DNA of 64,000 nucleotides from Trichosphaerium sp. ATCC 40318 (Eukaryota; Discosea; Flabellinia; Trichosidae), in NCBI GenBank assembly GCA_038496445.1, contig JALMLS010000340.1:1-64000 (forward strand). Direction: 5' to 3'. The translations under genes were made by a program, and so were the position numbers. The notes beneath the pieces are model-generated. The model was not told the origin of the DNA. It saw only the letters and a program-made list of their open reading frames with translations, and ran no database searches. The first letter of the stretch is position 1. Each line of letters begins with the position of its first letter. Positions 10,989 to 23,968 of the stretch are shown here, in pieces.

Positions 10989-13888
10989 ATGCTCTCAGTA
11001 TTGCGCAGTTACAGCACTGATACTGCTGAGCTCGATTTGGCTTCGAAGGACAACCACAGACCGTTCCTTGATGCTATCGCCAAGAAGCTAAACATAAAGG
11101 GCACTCCTTCTGAATGGTACTTTTCACTAAGCGGTTTTTTTTTTTTTGTTGGCCGTATCAGCTTACGTTTTCAGGTACGATGTCCCTCAAACCAAATTTC
11201 GGGAATTCCAAGGTGTCCGTGAAGTGTTGAGGTAGGTGGTTAGGGGTTTTTTCGTTTAAATCGCTTTTGTAGTTTGGTAACCTTTGCGGTTTAACTAACT
11301 TTTTGTTTCTTAGACACTACGGTGGCTCTATGTACATGGCACTAAAGACTATTTATCCAGAACACTCATTTCAATTCTGGAAATTCAAGTACGCGGTTGT
11401 AGTGCGTTTGCTCGTCAAAACTCAATTTTCTCAAGGCGCACCACTACTACCGGCGATATCTCAGGAGACCAAGAAAGAGAGTTCTTCGAGTATGCCCGCG
11501 AGAACCTCCAAATCAACAACCTGAATGATTGGTACAAGGTCAGTAAGACCAGGCTTCACAGAATCGGTGCGTTTTGTTTATCTTTCCTTACCTTTCTCCT
11601 TGTACGTCAAATACTGACCCTCACTACGCAGGCGGCGGACAGATCCTACAAAAGTACGATGGCGATCTATGTGCTGCACTACAGGCAGTGTACCCTGACC
11701 ACGAGTTTGTACCTTGGAAATTTAGACGCACCACAAAGGGCTTATTTACCAACATTGATGTTGTAGTCGAGTTCCTTAAATGGGCTGAAAAAGATCTCGA
11801 AATTGATGACCCTGAAGGTACACACATGGCTTGTTGCAACAACAGCACTATACTAGTATTTTTTGGAAAAACCTTTTTTTGAAAACAAACCTTTTCGGTG
11901 TGTTTGACTAACTGGCTGTAGAATGGTACCGTATTTCACGTTCTCAATGGGACGAAATTGGTGGTGGCGCTCTATGGACCACGTATCGTCAAAACTTGTT
12001 CAAAGCGTTCGATATCTTGTACCCAGAGCATGAGTTCAGCGAAGAAGAATTTCGTACACGTGTTAAGAAGTCCACACAGAGGTATGTACTGCCTCTTAAA
12101 CGCGGCACAACTGCTTTTTTTTGTTCTTTTGTCAGTTTTTTCTTTGTCAACAAGTTTAAAGACAAGTGAGTGACGCCAAATCTCATTATATTTGCATAGA
12201 TTGCTATGCAAGAAAACACAAAAAGTATACCCAGACAACGAAGTGTTCGAAGACTACCAAGATCCTGATATCAAATACGATGATGATCTTCCAGTCGAGT
12301 TTGATATTTACATACCAGAGTTGAAGCTAGCATTGGAATACCAAGGCGAGCATCACTTCCACGATAACCCTGGTTACTTTGGTCCTGCCAGATTATACGC
12401 TCAGGCTGATGAGCGCAAGGTTGAGGTTGCCAAAGCACACGGTACGTCATTTTGACCGCGATCCTACTTTTTTTTTTTACTACCAGCCAACGCATCGCCC
12501 CCTCACGCGTCACTAGGTGTCACTGTAGTTCCAATTCCATACTGGTGGGACAGAAACATTGACACTGTCAAGGCCACTATTCACTATCACAGACCTGATC
12601 TCATGCCAAAAGACCAGGTAATCATCCAAACCCCTCTACATTTTTTTTAAAATTATATTAACACTGATATCAGGTTCCTGAAGGAGCACGTCCTCTTATC
12701 ATGGATGTTGACAACTTTACACCACCTGGTGGTGCTGTTGAAGACAGACTTTCTGTCAACGACTTTATGCACGGCGCTGATTATGCTGGCCAACCAGTTG
12801 AAGGTTGGTGGATGTGTGAGAAACTCGACGGTATTCGTGCCCTCTGGGACGGAAAGAGACTATACAGTCGTAAGGGTAACTTTATCCCTGCTCCTCCTCC
12901 ATTTTTGGAGCGCTTTCCTGAGGACACTCCTCTTGAAGGTGAATTGTGGGTTGGTCGCTCAGAATTTTACACTCTCATGTAAGTCTCAACACACGGCAAC
13001 CTTTTTTTTCGTTCCTACCAAAAAAACAAAGGCCATTTTTGTCACATCAGATTGACTAACCGTTTGGGTGAATAGGAGACAGATTTACGCATCAAAGAAT
13101 TGGGCTCAGATCCGATTCCACGTTTTCGACCTTCCGCTCAACAAAGCTGGTGCGTAATAAATACATATATATATATAACAACACGGCGGCCATGGCAATA
13201 AACTAATTGTTTTCTAGATCCTTGGGAGAAACGTTACGAGCAAATGAAAGAATTGATCCCTGAAAACGACCCTGTTCTTCGTCTTGTTGAACACGAGCAA
13301 ATCAAGAACAAAGATCACATGCAGAAAAAACTAGACGAAATTATTGGTCTCGGCGGTACGGCCATATACTACACAAATGCTGTTTTGATTGTTTTATATA
13401 TATCTTCTATATCTAATAGTCTACTAGGTGAGGGTGTCGTTATGAGAAAACCTGGACACTTGTACACTCCTGGAACAACGAACTCTGTCCTAAAGATCAA
13501 AGAGTACTTTGATACCGAAGTAAAAATGATTGCTCCCCATGTTACTGAAAAGAAGTCAAACCTTCTTCACTGCGAAATGTACGCACCTTTTTTTCTTTTT
13601 ATTTTTTGGTATCTCTACCTGTGTCAAGTAAAAAAAAACAAAATATTTTTACTCACGCAATTTTTTTTTTATAGGCCAAATGGATTGGATGTATTCGTCA
13701 AGTGCACAACATATGATTACAACAACCCTCCACCAGAGGACTCAGTCTTGACCATCTCCCATCAAGGTCTTGCACCAAGCGGTAAACCGCGTTATCCATT
13801 CCTATTGAGAAGGCGTCATGAACTCTCTTGGGAAGAAGTATGTCTCAAATGGCCTACAATCCGTAAAAAGCAAACAGTCGAAAAGTAA
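10989..13888 (+). CDS. DWY-repeat protein fused to PD-(D/E)XK-like nuclease and ATP-dependent DNA ligase
   Basis: Thirteen exons join in frame to 653 codons: 10989-11116, 11175-11231, 11314-11388, 11436-11566, 11632-11817, 11922-12081, 12200-12441, 12517-12617, 12674-12978, 13076-13149, 13218-13355, 13428-13578, 13675-13888. The N-terminus MLSVLRSYSTDTA resembles a mitochondrial presequence. Three repeat modules follow (EWYDV, DWYKVS, EWYRIS). Exon 7 encodes FDIYIPELKLALEYQGEHH, a PD-(D/E)XK-like core with E-x-Q, and exon 8 VVPIPYWW. The C-terminal ~320 residues are a DNA ligase: motif I EKLDGIRA, motif III LEGELW, motif IV EGVVMRKP, motif V LKIKEY, then an OB fold with GLAPSGKPRYPFLLRRR, as in short Vibrio-type ligases. 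All key ligase residues appear present. Splice joins are by eye. Confidence 0.9.
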
Positions 13889-14186
13889 ATCACCTGCAAT
13901 TGCCTCTCTACGTCTAGCTAGTGGCGTTATGGTGCCGGTCACTCGTACGAGCTTGCCGCATTACAGTGTGGATCGGCCATACACATCTTCTTGTTTCTAC
14001 ATCATGTGCACGAGTAAATGCGTAGTTGTTATTTGTAACCCTTGCTTCAGTTGATGTCTTTGATTAGTTACCTTTTTTTTTTTCTCTTCGAAATTGTTTT
14101 TTGGCAGTTGGTCTCAAACAAAGTTTCAGATAATGGAACAATCAAGACTAAGCCTGTAATACAAACAATCAGTATTTAAACACCCA

Positions 14187-17100
14187 ATGGCTCAAGCACG
14201 TTTGGAACAAGTGGCTAGCAGTGCGCGGGTACCTGGCGCTTATGCAAAGATTTACAAAGAAGAATGCGCCTATTCCTTCCACACTGCGGTACTACTGTCC
14301 TTCATTGGCATCATCTCACCACTTTTTACGAAGGAAGATGAAGGCGGTGTCATGGTGGACCTAAACAGCTTCATTGCCTTCAGCCCAGAGTTCTGCAAGT
14401 TGAATTATGCTAAGACGTCCCATTCGTTGTACTTGAATGTCGTTAAAAAGCGCGTTCCGCGTAAAGTGCGTTAGCACCTCTAGGACATGCCTTTAAACTA
14501 TGAAATTAGGATGAAGAGACTAAAGAAGCTACATCAACGAAGGTTGATGAGCCAGCAGCCAAACGCCAACAATTAACCGTCGAACTCTCCGATGTACCTA
14601 AAGACTACGAATACGAGTACACGTACAGTCTTGTATTGCAGCCTGACGAATTGCGAATCGCGTACCCTAACCAGGTGAGTTCTGGGGAAGCACACAAGGG
14701 GTAAATGGACACGCAGTCTTTCGGCAGTTGGGTTAATCGCATGCTGGCAGTTAACTGTCAGCCGTCAGCGAGAATGAGAATACATTTTATTGACGATCTG
14801 TATTTAGGACGTTAAGATACCAGAGGCGATAGCATCTGCTGCCAACGCTGTGATCTCAAGAGACAGCGCACTAAAACAAGATGCAACCAAGATGGTCAAT
14901 CTTTTTGATCAAAGCGTTGAGAGCCAGTACTCCTTTGGCCTCTTACAACTCGACAATGGCGTTAAAGTGCCAAGGCACGGCTGGAAGTGTGCAGGTGCGT
15001 ACATATTGGAGGGGACGCAATTCAGCTTTTTATTTTGTTTTTTGGGTTTGCGGCTTTTGCGACTTTGTGGCTCACGCATATATTCTTAGTGTGCGGACTT
15101 GAGGAGAATCTTTGGTTGAATATTACAGATGGATTCATAGGATGTGGTCGTAGTCAAATTGGTGTAGTGCAAGGTGCGTTCATATAAAGGCGTTGCGGCC
15201 AGCAGGCTGAGGGCCACACAATCTCTCTGACAATAACAACTAATGCGGTTCCTCCTATTGAACAGGTAATAATCACGCGCTCGAACACTACAAACAAACA
15301 ACCTATCCAGTGGCTGTGAAACTTGGATCTATCAGTGCGGAAGGCGCAGGCACGTTATGACGATTAGCTTTGTTATTGTTGTTGTTTTGTTTACTCATTT
15401 GTAGAGGTTTGGAGTTATGCGGATGACAACATGATCAAAGCACCTCTGCTTGACCAATGGCTATTGCACTGGGGCATCGACCTTAAGGCGATGAAAAAGA
15501 CTGAAATGTCAGTGGCAGAGCTCGCTGCACAGGCAAACAACAGTTTCGAATGGAGCAGGGCTGAAGAGCGTGGCAAGACTCTGGAGAACATATTCGGACC
15601 AGGGTACACTGGCATCATCAATTTGGGCAACACATGCTACATGAATTCAATTCTTCAACTGCTCTTTACCGTGCCTTCATTCATCAAGCGATACGGAGCG
15701 GCAGCACAAGACATCTTCAATGCATCTAACCCATCGTCTGCTCCAAAAGATTTTCACGTTCAAATGTACGACAGACAACATTGTAACGCCCCCACGTGAT
15801 TCTACTCACAACCGGACTAGGGCAAAATTTGCGCAAGGTTTACTCTCTGGACGTCATTCTATCAAACAAACTGAGACAAAGGACGAGCAAGGACTACCTA
15901 AATACGTGCGTGTTGTGACGTCTGTTTCCCAGTTGTTACTCCAGTCGACTGATTTATATATTTCGATTGTAGTCTCCAAATTGTGTAAAGCCTTGGATGC
16001 TTAAAGCAGTCGTTGGTGGCAATCACAAGGAGTTTTCGACGCTGAGGCAGCAAGACGCATCCGAGTTCTTCCAGTACCTGATGGAGTTTGTAACGCGAAA
16101 AGAAAAACTTAGCGGAGGACTAGACCCAACTCAAGTATTCAGATTTTACATTTCCTCAAGGCTAGAGTGCCAAGCCTCCAAAAACGTGCGCTACACCAAA
16201 CGTGTTGATAACGTCCTGTCTCTTCCTATTCCCCTCGACAAGTCTACCAACATGGACCAAGTCATAGCCTGGAAAGAGGCTCAATCCAAGCTGACACAGG
16301 AACAAATAGACAAATCTAAAAGGTGCGAACAGGTTGCAACTGTTTTTTTTAAATACAAGCTGAACGATAAAAACAAAAAGTAGTCGATTGATTGATTGAT
16401 TTAACAAACAATAGGGACAAGACTTTCTCGCCCGTATATCCAAGTGTGAACTTGACAGATTGCATCAACGCTTGGGCATCGACAGAGACTATAGATGGAT
16501 TTTTCTCTACAGCGATACAAGGAAGGACCACGGCAAATAAGTGCGATTATACATTTATTTGGTAGCCATCTATTTTTCTAACTTGTGGATGTGGTAGGTC
16601 ATCCAAGTTCTCTACGTTTCCGCCGTACTTGGTGATTCAAATGCAAAAGTTTGTGTTCGAGGATGGTTGGGTTCCTAAGAAGCTTGAGGCAACCCTTAAT
16701 GCGCCTGACGAGCTAGACATCGAATACCTTCGCTGCAAAGGGCTACAACCAAACGAAAAAGAACTTCCTGAGGACAAGAAACAAGCAGCTGCGCCTGCTG
16801 CATCAACGTTTCAAGTGAATGAAGGTACATTCCATTACGCTTTTTTTCTTTTTTTTTTTTGAAGATACAATACATCTGTGCCACTCATCTTTATATGTAG
16901 TTGCTCTATCATCCATCATGAGTATGGGATTGTCTATATCACAAGCCAAGGCAGGCCTGAAAGCCACTGATAACAACGTAGAACGGTAAGCTGAGGTATT
17001 GCGTGCTACTTAACAATACTAACGCCTTCTCTCTTGTCAGTGCCATTGAGTGGATATTCTCTCATCCTGATATCCCTCCAGAAGAGGAAGCAGCACCACA

Positions 17101-17439
17101 AGAGGTTGTAGCTACTCCAGATGAGAAATTGGATGATGGCAAAGGCAGTACGTGTCCAATCCTCGTGTTGTACTTTTAAGTGTGTTCCACTAAAAATAAC
17201 GTTAGAATACCAATTACACGCCTTCGTCACCCACGTTGGTAAGAATCTCGATAGTGGCCACTACTTGATTCATATTTTGAAGGACGGTACGTTGTAGTTG
17301 TAGCTGGTTGTGTCTGTCAGGTTTTTCTGAAAATTTTGTTTGTATAGGTAAATGGGTTGTTTTCAATGACTCTAAGGTTGCATTGTCTCAAGACCCTCCC
17401 CGAGACTTGGCTTACTTGTACATCTACAGACGGTGTTAA
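14187..17439 (+). CDS. USP5: USP5-like ubiquitin carboxyl-terminal hydrolase (isopeptidase T)
   Basis: About 14 exons give a protein collinear with USP5, which disassembles unanchored polyubiquitin. Visible in order: an N-terminal ubiquitin-binding zinc-finger variant; the zf-UBP domain ([30 protein letters not shown]); the catalytic cysteine box [15 protein letters not shown] near 15600-15650; [15 protein letters not shown]; one UBA ([20 protein letters not shown]) near 16905; and the histidine box [11 protein letters not shown] with WVVFNDSKV at the end. Human USP5 has two UBAs; only the second is recognisable. The exon 1 donor (after 14453) is my best fit; one intron (from 15350) uses a GC donor. 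The start codon is the first in-frame ATG. Confidence 0.93.
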
Positions 17440-17546
17440 CTTACCGGTGTGATTTGAATAATGATCATCTGAATTGTAATCAATGTTTTTTTACATAAAG
17501 ACAGCTTGTGTTCATAAGAATGTTCTTTTTTTTTTGGATTGATCTT

Positions 17547-20500
17547 TTACATTTTTGAGGATATTAGGCGTTCAAGTTTTTCAACTTGGTTTTGTAATGC
17601 TACCCGTTGTGAGCGCTCTTCTTCAAGTTGCTCGCTCAACTGTTTAACTCGGCTCTCTAATGCCGCCAGGCGGTGGCCAATTGGAGGACCTGTCCTTGGG
17701 CTATGTCCTGGCGTTCTTGGACTAAGTCCGGGCGTTCTTGGACTTGGTAATGGCGGCTTTGACCGCGTGTTGGGCACAGGAAGTGTACGCTTTGGCTGGC
17801 TGCCTTCGGGCGTCCTAGGCGATGAAACGTGTGGCAGCGAGTGCACTCGACTGTGCCATGCACATGCAGACATTAGTTTTGAATGCCAAACTTCAATATT
17901 TTGCTTGTTTGCTGTAAAGTCACGAATTAGACGGCGATTATTGAATATAAAAAAAGTACATTTTAGATCTAAGGTTATATTTTCGCCTTTTAGCTGAATT
18001 GCCTTGTCTCCCTTTCGTGTCAACGTAGCAGACGCCAATTGTATGGTAACTAATGGGATCGAGAGAGTCTACAAGCATTGTGAGTGGTTGTTGCATAAGC
18101 AGGTGGTTGTACATTTTGACTTGCAAAGCAGTAGAGAGCCTCATCTGTTAAAATACAATAGAGATCTTCATCTCCTATTTGGAGTGTGCCCTTGACAACT
18201 CGATTAGAGAGAAATGTCAAAATCCAAGTCGATAATACAACGTGGCGTTGGAGGTACCTTATGTTGTGCTGCAGTGTTCCAGTCAATATCGCTAGTCATC
18301 GCGGCAGTGTGCACTTTACGCCTGCTTGATGGGGCCGACGTACTGTCTCTGGCGTTCTTGGTATCCGGAATGGCGATTGCCTTTAGTTTGGCTGGTGCCA
18401 CTGTTTTTTTGCGCGAGGGCGCAATGCGTTGGACGTAGCTAACTGATGGGCGTAATTAGTTATAAAAAATGTGGGATAGGTACAATGGTATTACTGGTTT
18501 TAATCTACTCGCAAAAAATGACATACCAGGAAACCATACGCTATTTCCGTTTACTTTGGTTTGATACCAGTAACCTTTGCTGTCTTCTTTGTACACTGTA
18601 AGTTCATCATCGACTTCCAACGATATTTGATTTGGTCCAGCGGCCTGTATCACGCCGTTTTAGTCAATGTGCGGCGTATAAAAGAGAGTGGACGTACAGT
18701 AAAGTTTGCAATAGCGCGAACCTTGTAAAGACCTTCGCTTGCTTTGGCTGTGTCTACCTAAAGTACCGTTTTAGAGGGTTTTTTTTTCTCACTTATAGTA
18801 CGTACACGTGACAAACTGCTTGGTTGTGATTCTATTTCTGGTTGGTTGTCAGGATTATCGAATAGTAGCGTATAATACTCAATATACAATTTGGTGATAA
18901 GAGCAACGGTGGGAGATTCCAAGACTGCTATGCCTGGATTTTCGTTTTCTTGTCGCAATATATTAGGTCCAAACACCATTGCCAAGTTCTCAAGTGTCAT
19001 TTTGTTGATATCCTTCATTTTTGATACGCGGTTGAGATGCGCTGCCAAGTACCTTAGTACTATCAAATTCTCTTCTGGCAGTGCCTTGGCAATCTTTATG
19101 ATTGCAGTGACCTTGTCTTTCTCAGCTATTTTGCTTGTACCAATGTTGAGCAGCGGTTTATAGTACTTGTACGGCAACAAAGGCTCAGGTAGACTCCTCA
19201 AGAAGGATTTAAGCAATCCAGCAACCGTGTGTGGATTATCACACTCGTCCAAATCTACATTCTCGTCTCTATCAAATGCTTCTTTGTATGTTTGCATGTT
19301 TTGAAGGTTTCCTGTTAATCGGAATATCCCTTCTTCGTCAAGGCTATTCGCGTCCAGGTACGCTATTGTGTTTGTAATGATAGGTGGAAGAGCCAGACCA
19401 GGTTTGTTAGCAGTGCCTCTATCTTGTCTCTTTTTTAAAAGTTCAGAGAGCGGCACACCAAAAACCCTAACAAATGCTTAGTAAGAGAACAATAAATTCT
19501 GGTTTGTAGGTGAACGTACTTTCCTTGTCCTGTATTGAGTATCTGTCCCTTCATGACGTTGCTCCATTCGCGCAACACGGACTCAGAGTAGTCATCTGAG
19601 GTTATGACTAAATATTCAGATGCGGTCTTGCTAGTGAAGCCTTTAAACTGCCTATAAAAGTTGGAAGAATTAGGCAAATGATCAACATGTGCTGGTATAA
19701 AACCTTTGAAGTATGATTGAGGGTCGGTCCTTGTTGGTTTTCTTTGTCATTGTGATGGTGTAATAATTCAATGGCACTGCGCCTGCAGGTGTGTCGTTCT
19801 ATGAAAGAGGTGGTTTTTAGTAAAACTTGTGTGAGCTACAGCTGCGTACGCCTCGTGACCGGAAATAAAATAAAAACAATCCTGCGAATACAAACCACCT
19901 ACGTTGTCGCTTTGTTAGCTCTTTCTTTAGTTCTGATATATCCTTCTCCTGATTCTTCTTTCCTCTACCAGCTGCCAATTCAAGTCAGTATTGTCACGTA
20001 CACGCTACCACAAATATACCTGATTGCTTCCACAGGTAACCTTGTTTGCGCGGCCTCTGGATGAGTGTTGAGTAGTGCTAGCGAGAGCGATGGAATTAGT
20101 AATCGAGTTCACCTTTAAAATAGTAACTGAGCAGCAATGCTGTGCTTACCTTTATCAGTGCAACCACAGGTGCAATTATGAGCGTCACGTTGGCGTGTTC
20201 CGCAAGTACTGTTTGAAGACACGTTGATGAGTTCATCCAAACGCGCTTTTCGGCGTTGGCTATTTGGAAGACAAATTCGTCCTTCCCCAAGTTCAACCAC
20301 TAAATACGCACTTGTCAGTTCGAAATAATTCGTTACACCATCATTTTGTTTTGGTGTGAACGTACGTCCTGTAAGCGCTCTATGAACAAATCTGCAACAA
20401 ATACATGTCAAAAAAAAAAATGTACACTAGATTTTGAAACAAAAACGTACGCATGGGGCGGCTTGCATCAAGTAACAAAGTTCGTTTTTTGTTATTCTCG

Positions 20501-20816
20501 AGAAAAACACGGACGTTTACGTTGACTGGTGCTGCGTATATTTCCAAAATGGACTAGTACGATTGTTAGTGCGCCAGTGCACAACCTAATTCGGTTTTTT
20601 GTACCTCTTGTAACAGTAATTTTGAAGAACGCAAACTACCTAATGTTTGGTTCCTCTCGATAACTTGACCATCAAACGATGCGCTTGGCGATATCACCAG
20701 GCTAATTTCGTCTAGATTCAGATCGTCTAGCTCAGAAAAGCGCTTGCATAGCTGAAATAAGGCCTGTGACGCCGTGACAGAGTCTTTAAACTCTACCACC
20801 TCGTATTGTGACGCTA
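17547..20816 (-). CDS. RhoGAP protein with RA-like, PH and SH3 domains and C-terminal coiled coil
   Basis: Minus-strand exons read in order: an RA/ubiquitin-like segment (EFKDSVTASQALFQLCKRF near 20780; VRVFLENNKKRTLLLDASRP near 20480), a PH domain (QGYLWKQS ... RRWFVFAGLFLFYF near 20030-19850, ending near 19560), then RhoGAP at 19456-18758 with the arginine finger in DEEGIFRLTG and the conserved NLAMVFGPN. An SH3 domain follows (ISLEVDDELTVYKEDSKGYW near 18630), a Ser/Pro-rich linker, a second PH-like piece (DLYCILTDEALYCF) and a coiled coil (RVKQLSEQLEEERSQRVALQ) before the stop. It should switch off Rho/Rac/Cdc42 GTPases at membranes. The 5' exon(s) upstream of 20816 and one junction near 18100 are unresolved. 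Confidence 0.85.
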
Positions 20817-21186
20817 AATTGCACGTTAACTACCCATCAATCCTTCTTTCGTACCAGCTGGAAGCCTAAATCGCACCCACATTACTATTCTGGAGCAGTT
20901 CAGATATTGTTATGTGAGGCAAGCCAATTCCAAAAAAACCTCCTGCCTTTTTTAGTGATAGGCAGGCTAGTCAAACAAGTTAACAAAATAGTAATGGTTT
21001 TGTTCCTTACACAGTTTTCTAGTCAAACGCTATTCCGAGTTTATTGCCAAATGTCATTTCATCAATGAGTGGATGGTCATGCTAAATCTTTGATCATAAG
21101 CTACTTGATGCAGTGGAGAAGCAGTATCCCGTTACGTAACAAATGAGCATTGTGCGAGCTCTTAGCGCCTGGGCGACTTGCAAAGG
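20817..21186. other. Intergenic region with unresolved 5' exon of the RhoGAP gene
   Basis: The first exon(s) of the minus-strand RhoGAP gene should lie here but no in-frame ATG exon with a good donor could be chosen. The right end is the promoter of the second DWY-repeat gene. An alternative upstream ATG at about 21145 runs into a stop at the start region. Confidence 0.4.
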
Positions 21187-23968
21187 ATGTTAGCACGCAC
21201 CTCTACGCTACGAAAAGGGCGTCACTACTGGAGTAACGTTAAAAATCGCCAACAGTTTTTAAAAGAAGTAAGGGTGATTTTATGGCGTTGAATAGCTTAC
21301 ACACGCAAGGCTGAGATCAAATTAAACATTAATGAGCCGCAAGAGTGGTATTTCGTTACTCAGAGCTCCCTGAAAAGGTGTGGAGGCAAAGGGGTGTTGA
21401 GGTAGTGTCTTACAGCACTGTGGCTAGTTGTTTTTTACAAAGTGACATTTTAGCGCGTACGGAGATTCCATTTACAATGTCTTGCGTAGTACTCATACAG
21501 ATTTTAATTGGCTACCTTGGAAATTTGGTAAGACTTATTATTACTCCCTCAATTTTCTTCCACGTGACACGTGCATTGTTAGTAACCGTTCAATCGTCCT
21601 ATTGGAATAAACATCATAACCGCATGCAATTTATTGAGGCAGTACGTGTATCGTGCAAGAAGCGTGTTTTGTGCACATCTAAACCATCTTTGTGTGACAG
21701 GCTATCGATAAATTTTCGATCAAGGACGCTAATGATTGGTATAATGTAACAGTGCCACAAATTGACGAGCTCGGAGGCGACAATCTTAGGTACCTATGAT
21801 ACTGGGTTGCAGTGTAGTACTGATGCCTGCAGAAACTTTAGCCACTTGCTTAAAGATGTGGTAACGGACATGTACCCGAACAATTACTGGGTCAAATGGC
21901 TCTTTAGTATGTCAACACTGCATTGCGTGCGTTGATTTAACTTGATTTTTGATAGGTATTGAACCAGAACAGTTTTGGCGCCAACAAGAGAACGCAACAC
22001 TCTTGATCAAAGCTGTATGCATTCATCATTCAAGCAGCAATTATAGATACAAACCTGTTACATAGGCTGAGCATCATCTTGGCATTCTAAACTACAGGGA
22101 TTGGCGCAAAGTATCACCGACAAATGTGCAACGTTTGGGTGGCAACGCTCTGCTACGAAAGTACGACTTTCCTTACAATCAGACCGCTTACTGTTACAGG
22201 TACATGGGATGCTCGCTATTTACGCTCCTTCAAACCGTATATCCGAAAACCTCGTGGAGTGTTTGGGATTTTGGTATTCGAACTGTCTTGTTCATTAGCT
22301 AGCCGTCTGACACACTGTAGAGTATACTGACAAAAGCAGTTGGTCTTCGCAAACCATAATCGAATTCGTTCGTTACGTACGTTGCTTGTAAATTCCCATA
22401 GTATTGTTATCAAGCAACCAGTTTACTCCGTTGCTCTAGGTAGAACATGAGCTTGGCATCTATCATGTATGTGATTGGTACAACGTCCTTGCAGAAACAG
22501 TTCACGAGCTTGGTGGAAAGCGGTTGTTGGCTCTGTATGCTGTTTTCATGTCTACAACCTAGGTTCCTCATTCCTTTCATAGCTTCTTTGGCGCCTCTCT
22601 GCCAAAGCTATTGTTGTTTGTTTACACTGATTATCACTGGGACACGTCCCTTTTTTGTACGTGTGCAGATGATACGATTGTTTGCTAGTTGTTAATTACA
22701 CGTAATTAGCCCGCAGGAGATGGCACCAGGACGAACAACTTTCTTTTGTTATTGAGGTTGGATTTCACACGAGGCCTGTGTCTAAACGCTCTAGCTAGGT
22801 GGAACGAGAGATGGGTATAAAAGAGTTGAGTGACTGGTACAACGTTCCTGCGGCAGAAGTATTGAAACTTGGAGGTAGAAGCTTCATTACAAGGTGCATC
22901 AACATTCACATAACCTGAACCTCACAACCTCTTAGATATTACACAGGATCCGTCCAAAAGATGTTGCAAGAGGTGTACAGCGACTATGATTGGGAATTTC
23001 ATAAATTTGGTGCGACTGAGGTGGACTCTCACATGATGATTCATCTACTATGTTAACAGCTACTCTGCAGGTACTGTGTCTCAAACTTTCTGGAAAGATA
23101 TCACCAAAATCCGGGCATACATAAGTTTTGTGGAGCAGGAATTAGACATCAAGCAAATGGTGCGTATAATGCATGCCCTTCAAAAGACTTAAATTGTTTA
23201 TTTTGTTGTAGGAAGATTGGTATCGCGTGTCACAGCACCAATTATCAGATATTAAGGGTGGTAACGGATTACTCCACCACTTTCCTTTAGTATTGGGGCA
23301 AGCACATCCAGAATACGATTGGGACTTTAGTTTGTTTTCAAAGCGAGACAAGCGAGCTGTACAAAGGTATGCACTAGTGAATTAATGCCAGCGTTTATAA
23401 TCGCTACAAAGAGTTTTGGGCACGTGTGCACAACGCGTATTTCCTGGCTACGACGTCTTGGAGGAATACAGCCCTAAGCAACAACAAACGGGCTACTTAC
23501 AGCCACTCACGTTGGATATTTTCATCCCACAGTACGCTGTCCAAAAAGTTGTATATCTCTGTGTAGTAATTGTTGCATAGATTGAATTTGGCGTTAGAAT
23601 ATCAAGGGCAACATCATTACACAGATAACTCACGTGGGTTTGGCCCCGCTAAAGTACAAGAAGGACGTGACTTGGAAAAGGTGTCGGCATGCCTTGAAGC
23701 AGGTGCGTGTTGTGTTTTCTCATTTCTCTGGTTGCGCTAGAAGCTAGTTCGCTAAATACTTGACTTAGGGATCGTGATTGTACCCATTCCTCACTGGTGG
23801 GTGGCTGGAGACTGCGCATCTCTCGTTGCGACCATTCTACATTACAGTCCTGAGGCACCAGTTGCATTATCTTCAGATGGTGCAAAACCTCTTGTTGCAT
23901 TTCCTGTTGAAGGAGCAATGTCGCAGCAAGTCATGACGCCGAACAATCTCTCCTTGCAAGATGGTTGA
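21187..23968 (+). CDS. DWY-repeat protein with C-terminal PD-(D/E)XK-like nuclease (six modules)
   Basis: About 20 short exons join without a stop. The N-terminus MLARTSTLRKGRHYW is basic and Ser/Thr-rich. Six modules carry EWYFVT, DWYNVT, DWRKVS, DWYNVL, DWYNVP and DWYRVS, each followed by G-G-x-x-L-L and a Y-G-S ... Y-P ... W-x-x-W/F-x-F segment, for example DFNWLPWKF near 21510. The nuclease core is LDIFIPQLNLALEYQGQHHY, then RDLEK and IVIVPIPHWW. No ligase follows: the frame ends at TGA 23968. Exon 12 needs a GTGTGC donor and the joins at 21401/21454 use the less obvious acceptor, so small errors are possible. The intact frame over 20 exons argues against a pseudogene. Confidence 0.85.

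Noticed and set aside
12674-13888. DNA ligase as an independent gene
   Set aside because: The exon before it ends in phase 0 with a clean GTAATC...ATATCAG intron, there is no ATG-led promoter gap, and no stop closes the nuclease frame.
21187-23968. Second DWY-repeat gene as a pseudogene
   Set aside because: Raw frames look broken, but every break is resolved by an intron with acceptable splice sites, and all modules plus the nuclease core are preserved.
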